Of a stretch of 64,000 nucleotides of DNA, positions 52,683 to 60,411 are shown one piece after another. The DNA comes from Ruegeria arenilitoris (GTDB lineage Bacteria; Pseudomonadota; Alphaproteobacteria; Rhodobacterales; Rhodobacteraceae). The stretch spans positions 62,001-126,000 of the forward strand of contig NZ_WPYP01000001.1 in assembly GCF_013030985.1 (NCBI RefSeq), given 5' to 3'. Each line of letters opens with the position of its first letter. Position 1 is the stretch's first letter. Under the pieces are notes generated by a model. The model saw only the letters and a program-made list of their open reading frames with translations. It did not search any database and was not told where the DNA came from. A program made the translations under genes and the position numbers.

Positions 52683-52712
52683 ACGCCGCCCGAAGGGGCG
52701 GCGTTCTTTGTT
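52683..52712. terminator. Bidirectional terminator
   Basis: Ten-base perfect stem AACGCCGCCC/GGGCGGCGTT with GAAG loop, flanked by A-run on the left and TCTTTGTTTTT on the right. Serves both the TPP enzyme (+) and the convergent SPOR/protease-like gene (-). Confidence 0.88.
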
Positions 52713-52724
52713 TTTCAGATCAGC

Positions 52725-54464
52725 TTAGTCCCAGCAATGCACCAGAACGGTCATTCCGTTGGCCCGTCGGCTGAGTTCATTGGGTGAGATTTCCGCCGTA
52801 GACTGACCGGGCTGACCAGACACGCCAGCCTTTTCCAAAGCTTCATTCAGGCGGTCCGTCGTAGCCGCCAGACTAACCGAAGCAGGCAGGGTGCGTCCTT
52901 CGGTCGGGGTAGGCAGAAGCATTCCGACAACCTGTCCGTTGTCGTCGAAGACCGGGCCGCCCGCGTCGCCGGGTTGCGCCGCCAATGCCAGGCGTTTCAC
53001 GCCGTCCTCACCATCCAGGCCCCGCACATCGGTGATCTGGCCATAGGTCAGCGTTGGTGCACCCAGCGCGCCTTCATAAGAGAAACCCGAGACAGCGACA
53101 TCCGACTGAATGCGCGGTATGTCGGCGCTGAACTCGGCGATGCTGATTGGCGCAAGGCTGCGGCGCGGGCGCAGCACGGCCACTCCAAGATCGGGGTCTG
53201 CCCAGGCCACCTGAACCTCCTGATCGTCGTTCAGGGTGATCCGGGTGCAGCTGTCCGTGGCCTCGGACACGGTTAGAACCGTGCCGTTTGCATCGGTGAA
53301 GAAGCCGGACCGGGAGAGGCGCGGTTTGCGCACTTGCAGGCCCGAGACCAGATCGATCCGCTGATCGGCATCCGCGCCCGCACCGGCATCCAGTACGGCG
53401 TCATTTGTGGTGAAGCTGGCCTTGATCGCGGCCAGAACCCGCGCGCGGCGGGCCTCATCGCCTTCGGGCCAGACCAGAGTAAAGCCCTTGATCCGGTCGT
53501 CTTTCAGCGCGGCTTCGGTGTACGACACGATCCCGTTGCCGCGGCCCTCCAGCGTGAAACGGTCACCGCGCAGCTGTCGCGGGCCGTCCAGAGGTACAAT
53601 CTCAAGCGACTGCATTACTTCATACAGCGCCCGCAGGGTGGATTTGTTGCCCTTCTGGCTGATCAGCAACGCCTTGGCATCCAAATCGGATGTGCTGTTG
53701 AAATGCGCAAAAGGGGCCTCATAGCGGTCAAAGGCGATGACACCCAGCGGCAGGTCCAGATCGATGCCCGCCTGCGTGTCCGAATGACGCCCCATCCCGA
53801 CACTGATCAACGGTGCGTTGTAGCCGTCCATCAGCACCTTGCGCTGCGCCGTGGTCAGAACACCGGTGGGCTCATAGCCATTGAAGCTCTGCCAGTCGCC
53901 CATCGATCGCCGGGTGCCCGCACCAAATGCGCCATCGATGGTCGAATTGTAAAACCCGGCGGCCTGCAGGGCGGTTTGCAGATCTTTGCGCTCTCGCGCA
54001 GACAAGACGCGTTCGGATTTCAGGGCCTGCGACCGTGTCTCATCCGAGGGCTGCGGGGTCAGCCCGGCGGTGGATTGACCAGGCTGCGGTGTCGGCTCGA
54101 CCGGCGGGGTCACCGTGCTCTGATCCACAGAGCTTGAACCAACGGGCCAGAATTGCTGCGCCAGAGAATTCGAGAATGCGATGTAGCTGTCTGCCGGAAT
54201 CTGCCCCTCGGCCCGGTAAACGCGCAACACCTGCTCGGCATCGCTGCGCAAATATGGACCGATTACAATGGCATACCAGCCAGAGTTCAGGCGGAACCCG
54301 TTCACGTCGGGCAGTACGTTCGCATAGGCCTGCGCGCGCTCCTGCGCCTGGCGCAGCGTCGGGCGGGCTTCGACCTGCACCCAGACGCCTGCCTCCTGCT
54401 GTGCAAAAACGGCGCGCGCGCCGAAGAGAAATAGAAACAAAATTGCAGTGATTACTCGTGTCAT
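52725..54464 (-). CDS. Exported SPOR + peptidoglycan-binding + inactive trypsin-like protein
   Basis: 579 residues with signal peptide (VITAILFLFLFGARAVFAQ). Residues ~25-110 are SPOR-like (VWVQVEARPTLRQAQERAQAYANVL...GWYAIVIGPY); ~155-215 a PG_binding_1 helical domain (LQTALQAAGFYNSTIDGAFGAGTRRSMGDWQ); ~380-560 a trypsin-like fold. There the catalytic block reads QPGDAGGPVFD (Ser replaced by Ala, codon GCG) and the His block VLTVSEATDSC (no His), so proteolysis is not expected. A periplasmic, septal wall-binding scaffold is the likely role. Confidence 0.88.
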   Translation of the reverse strand: MTRVITAILFLFLFGARAVFAQQEAGVWVQVEARPTLRQAQERAQAYANVLPDVNGFRLNSGWYAIVIGPYLRSDAEQVLRVYRAEGQIPADSYIAFSNSLAQQFWPVGSSSVDQSTVTPPVEPTPQPGQSTAGLTPQPSDETRSQALKSERVLSARERKDLQTALQAAGFYNSTIDGAFGAGTRRSMGDWQSFNGYEPTGVLTTAQRKVLMDGYNAPLISVGMGRHSDTQAGIDLDLPLGVIAFDRYEAPFAHFNSTSDLDAKALLISQKGNKSTLRALYEVMQSLEIVPLDGPRQLRGDRFTLEGRGNGIVSYTEAALKDDRIKGFTLVWPEGDEARRARVLAAIKASFTTNDAVLDAGAGADADQRIDLVSGLQVRKPRLSRSGFFTDANGTVLTVSEATDSCTRITLNDDQEVQVAWADPDLGVAVLRPRRSLAPISIAEFSADIPRIQSDVAVSGFSYEGALGAPTLTYGQITDVRGLDGEDGVKRLALAAQPGDAGGPVFDDNGQVVGMLLPTPTEGRTLPASVSLAATTDRLNEALEKAGVSGQPGQSTAEISPNELSRRANGMTVLVHCWD

Positions 54465-54593
54465 AGTCTGCCCGTGTCCGCGGTGTTTTAGCTTTGCCGC
54501 AGACTACGCGAATAGCAGCAGGGAAAGCCATGCCCGGAATACGGGGAATTTCCAGTGTGGCGGTGCAGTGACAGCGGGGTGGGCATTGGCCCG

Positions 54594-54622
54594 TTGACGC
54601 CCCTTGGCCCCTTGCATAGGAA
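54594..54622 (+). promoter_or_regulatory. Putative glyQ promoter
   Basis: TTGACG (54594-54599), 17-base spacer and TAGGAA (54617-54622), about 50 bases upstream of the glyQ start. The -35 is good and the -10 weak. Confidence 0.4.
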
Positions 54623-54670
54623 GGACAAAACCGACCGGAACCGGGCGCGGATGTGCCCAAAGGGAATGTC

Positions 54671-55600
54671 ATGACCGAACCGTCCAGCGCACCACGTTCA
54701 TTTCAGGAAATTATCCTGCGCCTTCAGTCCTATTGGGCCTCGAAAGGCTGCGCCATTCTACAGCCTTACGACATGGAGGTTGGGGCAGGGACGTTTCACC
54801 CGGCAACCACACTGCGTGCTTTGGGGTCAAAGGCATGGGCAGCGGCCTATGTGCAGCCGTCGCGTCGTCCGACCGATGGACGGTATGGTGAGAACCCGAA
54901 CCGGTTGCAGCACTATTATCAGTATCAGGTGCTGATCAAACCCAGCCCGCCGGATCTGCAGGAACTGTACTTGGGCAGCCTCGCGGCCATCGGCATCGAC
55001 ATGAACCTGCATGACATCCGGTTTGTCGAAGATGACTGGGAAAGCCCTACGCTGGGCGCCTGGGGTCTGGGCTGGGAGGTCTGGTGTGACGGTATGGAAG
55101 TCAGCCAGTTCACCTATTTCCAGCAAGTCGGCGGCCATGACTGCGCACCGGTTTCGGGCGAGTTGACCTATGGCCTGGAGCGTCTGGCGATGTATGTGCT
55201 GGGCATTGATCACGTGATGGATATGCCGTTCAACGACCCGCAATCGCCCAGCCCGCTGACCTATGGCGATATCTTCAAGCAAACCGAAGAGGAATATGCC
55301 CGCTGGAACTTTGACGTGGCCAACACCGAAGTTCTGCTGCGCCATTTCGAAGAGGCCGAGGCTGAATGTGCCGCCATTCTGGCGCAGGAACATGATGATC
55401 CCAAAACGGGCAAACGCATCGTCATGGCGCACCCTGCCTATGATCAGTGCATCAAGGCCAGCCATGTATTCAACCTGCTGGATGCTCGGGGCGTGATCTC
55501 GGTGACCGAGCGTCAGGCCTATATCGGACGCGTTCGGGCGCTGGCCAAACAATGCGCCGACGCGTTCCTGTTGACCGAGGCTGCCGGGTTTGAGGCCTGA
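54671..55600 (+). CDS. glyQ: Glycine-tRNA ligase subunit alpha
   Basis: 309 residues from ATG 54671 (AGGGA seven bases upstream); a GTG at 54653 is less likely. [62 protein letters not shown] and [24 protein letters not shown] define the class II alpha subunit. Works as an alpha2beta2 tetramer with GlyS (58086-60347). Confidence 0.97.
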   Translation: MTEPSSAPRSFQEIILRLQSYWASKGCAILQPYDMEVGAGTFHPATTLRALGSKAWAAAYVQPSRRPTDGRYGENPNRLQHYYQYQVLIKPSPPDLQELYLGSLAAIGIDMNLHDIRFVEDDWESPTLGAWGLGWEVWCDGMEVSQFTYFQQVGGHDCAPVSGELTYGLERLAMYVLGIDHVMDMPFNDPQSPSPLTYGDIFKQTEEEYARWNFDVANTEVLLRHFEEAEAECAAILAQEHDDPKTGKRIVMAHPAYDQCIKASHVFNLLDARGVISVTERQAYIGRVRALAKQCADAFLLTEAAGFEA

Positions 55601-55608
55601 TGGGGCGT

Positions 55609-56241
55609 TCAGGACAATCCGGGCAACAGCACTTTCAGGCCATCTGCGATCATACCGATTGCGATGGCCGACAGGATCATGCCCATGAAGCGGCTCATGA
55701 TCACACGGGCGTTGGCCGACAATCGCTTGGCCAAGGCAGACGCATTCCAGAACGTGATGAACAGCAGAAACAGAACGGCCAGAAAGACGCCTGCGTAGAT
55801 AATGGTGTCCATCGGCTTGGAAATGTGGTGGGCGTACAGGATCAGCGTCGTGATCGTGCCGGGCCCAACCAGAATTGGGAAGGCCAGCGGGTAGAAGGCA
55901 ACCGTGGCGGGTTCGGGGTAGGCTTGCTTTTCACCTTCGGTCCCGTGATGCGTGGTGCTTTCTTTACCGCTCAGCATGTTCAGGCCGATCATCAGAACGA
56001 CGAGACCACCCGCGACGCGCAGGTCATCCACGCTGATCCCGAACAGGCCCAGCGTCTGGTTGCCAATCGCAGCAAACGCACCGCCAAGGATCAGGCAGTA
56101 CGTCGCCGTCTTCGCGGCCACCTTGCGCTGGTCGGCGGGGGTCAGGCCGTCGGTGACGCTCAGGAAAACGGGCAAGTTGGTGATCGGGTTCATGATCGCA
56201 AACAGCGCTCCGAAGAACCCAACGGCAAGGGTCATGTCCAT
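55609..56241 (-). CDS. MarC family integral membrane protein
   Basis: 210 residues, six membrane spans, with the MarC blocks FGALFAIMNPITNLPVFLSVT and MIGLNMLSGKE, and PLAFPILVGPGTITTLILY. Function unknown (not an antibiotic exporter). It lies on the opposite strand inside the glyQ-glyS interval. Confidence 0.92.
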   Translation of the reverse strand: MDMTLAVGFFGALFAIMNPITNLPVFLSVTDGLTPADQRKVAAKTATYCLILGGAFAAIGNQTLGLFGISVDDLRVAGGLVVLMIGLNMLSGKESTTHHGTEGEKQAYPEPATVAFYPLAFPILVGPGTITTLILYAHHISKPMDTIIYAGVFLAVLFLLFITFWNASALAKRLSANARVIMSRFMGMILSAIAIGMIADGLKVLLPGLS

Positions 56242-56332
56242 TCCAAAAGCCTCGTTCCGACCTGTATCAGTGTGGAAACTGGCCTATTTTCCAAAAAGTT
56301 GAAAGAGGCCGCTTGATCAGGATGTCCAAAAG

Positions 56333-56854
56333 ATGACCGGAAAACTGCTTGCAATCATCCTCGTCGTATCTGCGGTGCTGGCCGGTGTCGGCATGTATTA
56401 CTTGCAGGTTTATGGGTTCTATTACGATGTCACCGCTAGACCGGGGCAGGATGTGTCCTTGCTGGCTGAGGGCGCTGACGACCCTGAGCCGATCTCTTAT
56501 ACGGCGTTTCGGGCGATTGATGCCGACAGCTCTCCGATCCGCTACCGGGCGTGTTTTGAAACCGATCTTTCGGCTGAGGATCTGGCGAAGTTCCGGCAGG
56601 TTGAAAACCCCGAACCGCTGACAGCGCCGGGGTGGTTTGACTGCTACGATGCGGTGGCCATCGCAGAGGCGCTGAAAGCCGGACAGGCTAAGGCATTCAT
56701 GGGGGCCAAGAACATCCATTACGGCGTAGATCGCATCGTCGCGGTGACCACTGACGGTAAGGGCTATGTCTGGCACGCGCTGAACAATTGCGGTGAAAAA
56801 GCATATGACGGAACGGTTGTGGGCGAGGAATGCCCGCCACGGCCGGGGGACTGA
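56333..56854 (+). CDS. DUF6446 family exported/anchored protein
   Basis: 173 residues: N-terminal anchor KLLAIILVVSAVLAGVGMYYLQVYGFYYDV, then a periplasmic domain with four cysteines (YRACFETD, WFDCYDA, NNCGEKA, EECPPRP). The family occurs next to glycyl-tRNA synthetase genes in Rhodobacteraceae; function unknown. Same strand as gltS, one base apart. Confidence 0.82.
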   Translation: MTGKLLAIILVVSAVLAGVGMYYLQVYGFYYDVTARPGQDVSLLAEGADDPEPISYTAFRAIDADSSPIRYRACFETDLSAEDLAKFRQVENPEPLTAPGWFDCYDAVAIAEALKAGQAKAFMGAKNIHYGVDRIVAVTTDGKGYVWHALNNCGEKAYDGTVVGEECPPRPGD

Positions 56855-56855
56855 G

Positions 56856-58076
56856 ATGCCCGAGGTCGAGGAAATGCTTCACATTCCCAATTTTCTGACC
56901 GCCACGCTTGGCATTGCGGTCTATCTGATTGGGGCCGAGATCAACTCTCGGGTCGCTCTGCTGCGTCAATTCAATATCCCTGAGCCTGTTACCGGCGGGT
57001 TGCTGGCGTCGCTTGTATTGCTGATTCTGTATGTCGTGGCAGGGCTTGAGCTGACGTTCGACCTTGCCTCGCGGGATTTTCTGCTGATCGTGTTCTTTGC
57101 CGGAATTGGGTTGAATGCGCGACTTGCCGATTTGATTTCCGGCGGCAAGCCGTTGTTCCTGCTGCTCATTTTGACGTTGGTGACAATCGTTGCCCAGAAT
57201 GCCGTCGGTGCCGCCGGAGCGGTTGCTTTTGGTTACCCGGCCCAAGCTGGGGTTCTCTTTGGCTCTGCGTCTCTGATTGGCGGGCATGGTACCGCCATCG
57301 CGTGGGCCCCCGAGGTTGGCGCAGTCACCGGGCTTGAGGGCGCGACTGAACTCGGCGTGGCCGTGGCGACGCTTGGCCTTGTGCTGGCTGCACTGGTGGG
57401 CGGGCCGATTGCCCGTCTATTGGTCGAAGGCAAGAAATTGACCCCGGAACGCCCGGACGAAGAACACACAGTTGGGCTGCCGGATGATGCCACCGCGGCC
57501 GAGACCATGATCGACCACCTGACCATCATGCGCGTGTTGCTCTATCTGAATCTGGCGATCATCTTCGGATATTTTTTGAGCGAGGCAATCGAGGCCACCG
57601 GGTTGAAACTGCCCTTGTTCGTGCCCTGCCTGATCATGGGGATCGTCATTGCCAATGTTCGCGCAGCTCTGGCCCCCAACGCGCCGCCGGTGTCCCGGAC
57701 CCCCTCGCTGGCGCTGATATCCGAGTTTTCGCTGGGCGCGTTCCTGGCCATGTCGCTGATGAGCCTTCAGCTTTGGACCATTGCCGAACTGGGGTTGGCC
57801 ATCGTCGTCATCATGGGTGCGCAGACCCTGTTTGCCGTGGCGTTCGTGATCTGGGTTCTGTTTCCGGTGATGGGCGGCAACTACCGCGCTGCTGTTCTGT
57901 CTGCCGGGTTCGGCGGCTTTGCTTTGGGTGCGACGCCGACCGCTATCGCCAATATGACCGCAGTTACCAAGCGATATGGCCCGTCGCCTATTGCCTTTAT
58001 CGTGCTGCCCCTTGTATCCGCCTTTTTTGTGGACATCGCCAATGCCATCGTCATTCAGACGATCGTCAATTTCTAA
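56856..58076 (+). CDS. gltS: Sodium/glutamate symporter
   Basis: 406 residues from ATG 56856. About ten membrane helices in two inverted halves, with GSASLIGGHGTAIAWAPEV (re-entrant loop) and the mirrored AGFGGFALGATPTAIANM, both typical of GltS. Imports glutamate with Na+. It starts one base after the DUF6446 stop and ends 9 bases before glyS. Confidence 0.92.
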   Translation: MPEVEEMLHIPNFLTATLGIAVYLIGAEINSRVALLRQFNIPEPVTGGLLASLVLLILYVVAGLELTFDLASRDFLLIVFFAGIGLNARLADLISGGKPLFLLLILTLVTIVAQNAVGAAGAVAFGYPAQAGVLFGSASLIGGHGTAIAWAPEVGAVTGLEGATELGVAVATLGLVLAALVGGPIARLLVEGKKLTPERPDEEHTVGLPDDATAAETMIDHLTIMRVLLYLNLAIIFGYFLSEAIEATGLKLPLFVPCLIMGIVIANVRAALAPNAPPVSRTPSLALISEFSLGAFLAMSLMSLQLWTIAELGLAIVVIMGAQTLFAVAFVIWVLFPVMGGNYRAAVLSAGFGGFALGATPTAIANMTAVTKRYGPSPIAFIVLPLVSAFFVDIANAIVIQTIVNF

Positions 58077-58085
58077 GGACCGACT

Positions 58086-60347
58086 ATGCCCGACCTGTTG
58101 ATCGAACTGTTTTCCGAAGAAATCCCCGCCCGTATGCAAACCCGCGCGGGCGAGGACCTGAAAAAGCGGATTACCGATGGTCTGGTCGAGGCTGGTCTGA
58201 CCTATGCCGGGGCCGCTGCCCTGACCACGCCGCGCCGCCTTACGCTGGCGATTGAGGGGTTGTTGGCTGAAAGCCCGACCATCCGTGAGGAACGCAAGGG
58301 CCCCAAGGTCGGTGCGCCGGACAAGGCCATCGAAGGGTTCCTGCGTGGCGCTGGCCTGACCCGCGATCAATTGGAGGAACGCGACACACCCAAAGGTGCG
58401 GTCTATTTCGCCACCATCGAAAAAGCCGGACGACCCGCGGCTGAGATCGTGGCCGAGGTGCTTGAGGCCACCATCCGCAACTTCCCCTGGCCCAAGTCGA
58501 TGCGCTGGGGCTGTGGCCCGCTGCGCTGGGTGCGTCCGTTGCACTCGATCCTGTGTATCCTGAATGACGAGGCGGGCGCGCAGGTGGTTCCGCTGGAGGT
58601 CGATGGCATCACATCCGGCGATACTACCGCAGGCCACCGTTTCATGGCGCCGAACCGGTTTTCGGTCACGTCCTTCGACGACTACGCCGCAAAACTGAAG
58701 CGCGCCTTTGTGGTGCTGAACCCCGGCTACCGCGCTGAACACATCTGGAACGACGCGCAGAACATGGCTTTTGCCGCCGGTCTGGAAGTTGTCGACGACA
58801 AGGGCCTGCTGGCCGAGGTCGCTGGTCTGGTCGAATGGCCCGTGGTGTTGATGGGGCAGATCGACGAGGAGTTCCTGGAGTTGCCGCCCGAGGTGTTGCA
58901 AACCTCGATGAAGGAGCACCAGAAATTCTTCTCGGTCCGTAACCCCAAAACCGGGCGTATCGAACGCTTCATCACCGTTGCCAACCGCGAAACCACCGAC
59001 AATGGCGCGACCATTCTGGCGGGGAACCAAAAGGTGCTGTCGGCCCGTCTGGCCGATGCGAAATTCTTCTGGGAGAATGACCTGCGCGTTGCCAAATCGG
59101 ACATCGCCCAATGGACCCGCGCACTGGAGAATGTGACCTTCCACAACAAGCTGGGCACACAGGCCGAACGCATCGACCGCATCGCCGCGCTGGCCCGCGA
59201 ACTTGCCCCGGTGACCGGAGCGGATGCCGATCAGGCCGAAAAAGCCGCGCGTCTGGCCAAGGCCGATCTGAACTCGGAAATGGTCTATGAATTCCCCGAA
59301 CTTCAGGGACTTATGGGGCGGTATTACATCGAAGCTGCGGGCGAAGACGCCGCCGTTGCCGCCGTGGCGCAAGAGCATTACTCACCGCTGGGCCCGTCCG
59401 ACGACGTGCCGACTGCGCCGCTCTCGGTGACCGTTGCGCTGGCCGACAAGCTCGACACGCTGACCGGGTTCTGGGCGATTGATGAGAAGCCCACCGGATC
59501 GAAAGATCCGTTTGCCCTGCGCCGCGCGGTGTTGGGGGTTATTCGGTTGATTTTGGAGAACAATCTGCGTTTGCCGATTAACGGTGTCGTAGACCGCCAA
59601 TTGCTATCATATGAACTTGAGGGTCTTCGGGTATCCGGCGATGAACAAGACCTATTCACACTTGAAAGTACGCTTCAGGAGATCGCTAAGTACGGCGTAT
59701 TCCGAGCGGCGTTCAATTCAGTGATTGGGCAAATTCCTGAAAGCGCCGATAATCCATTTGAACCGGATGTGAGTGATGGTTCCATCCTTCAAGGAATCTC
59801 GAAGAAGATTAGCAACGCGTCGTCATCCATCCTCTCCTTCTTCCACGACCGCCTCAAAGTCTTCCTCCGTGACGAAGGTATCCGTCACGACATCATCGAC
59901 GCCTGTATCGCGATGGACGGCAATGACGACCTCAACCTTCTGGTCAAACGTGCCCGTGCTCTGAATGCGGTGATCGCGACCGAGGATGGGGAAAACCTCG
60001 TGCAGGGCTTCAAACGTGCCAACAACATCCTGACGCAGGCCGAAGAGAAGGACGGCGTCGAATACTCTTATGGCGCTGATGTGAAGTTTGCTGAGACGGA
60101 AAGCGAAAAGGCGCTGTTTGCCGCTCTGGATGGGACGCAGGGAGAGATCAACACGGCCTTGAAGTCAGAGGACTTCCCGTCGGCCATGTCCGCCATGGCC
60201 GCGCTGCGCGGTCCGGTGGATGCGTTTTTTGAGGATGTTCAGGTCAATACAGACAACGACATCCTGCGCCGCAACCGCCTGAACCTGCTCAGCCAGATCC
60301 GTCAGGTCTGCTCCAGTGTCGCGGACCTCAGCAAGATTGAAGGCTAA
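58086..60347 (+). CDS. glyS: Glycine-tRNA ligase subunit beta, with in-frame AT-rich insertion
   Basis: 753 residues; bacterial GlyS is usually ~690. N-terminus MPDLLIELFSEEIPARMQ, MRWGCGPLRWVRPLHSI, KEHQKFFSVRN and GLMGRYYIEAAGEDAAVA are canonical, as is the anticodon-binding end (FFHDRLKVFLRDEGIRHDIIDACIA...RNRLNLLSQIRQVCSSVADLSKIEG). Between residues ~498 and ~581 an extra hydrophilic stretch with AT-rich codons replaces the short loop seen in relatives, without breaking the frame. Partner of GlyQ. Confidence 0.95.
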   Translation: MPDLLIELFSEEIPARMQTRAGEDLKKRITDGLVEAGLTYAGAAALTTPRRLTLAIEGLLAESPTIREERKGPKVGAPDKAIEGFLRGAGLTRDQLEERDTPKGAVYFATIEKAGRPAAEIVAEVLEATIRNFPWPKSMRWGCGPLRWVRPLHSILCILNDEAGAQVVPLEVDGITSGDTTAGHRFMAPNRFSVTSFDDYAAKLKRAFVVLNPGYRAEHIWNDAQNMAFAAGLEVVDDKGLLAEVAGLVEWPVVLMGQIDEEFLELPPEVLQTSMKEHQKFFSVRNPKTGRIERFITVANRETTDNGATILAGNQKVLSARLADAKFFWENDLRVAKSDIAQWTRALENVTFHNKLGTQAERIDRIAALARELAPVTGADADQAEKAARLAKADLNSEMVYEFPELQGLMGRYYIEAAGEDAAVAAVAQEHYSPLGPSDDVPTAPLSVTVALADKLDTLTGFWAIDEKPTGSKDPFALRRAVLGVIRLILENNLRLPINGVVDRQLLSYELEGLRVSGDEQDLFTLESTLQEIAKYGVFRAAFNSVIGQIPESADNPFEPDVSDGSILQGISKKISNASSSILSFFHDRLKVFLRDEGIRHDIIDACIAMDGNDDLNLLVKRARALNAVIATEDGENLVQGFKRANNILTQAEEKDGVEYSYGADVKFAETESEKALFAALDGTQGEINTALKSEDFPSAMSAMAALRGPVDAFFEDVQVNTDNDILRRNRLNLLSQIRQVCSSVADLSKIEG

Positions 60348-60411
60348 GCCATAACGCCCTTGCGCCATTGGTGCAGGGGCTTATGCTGCGTGCAAATCAA
60401 AAGGTGCCGCA

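Noticed and set aside
57417..59378. 653-codon open frame on the minus strand
   Set aside because: Antisense to gltS and glyS; low-complexity His/Gln/Arg-rich product typical of mirror frames.
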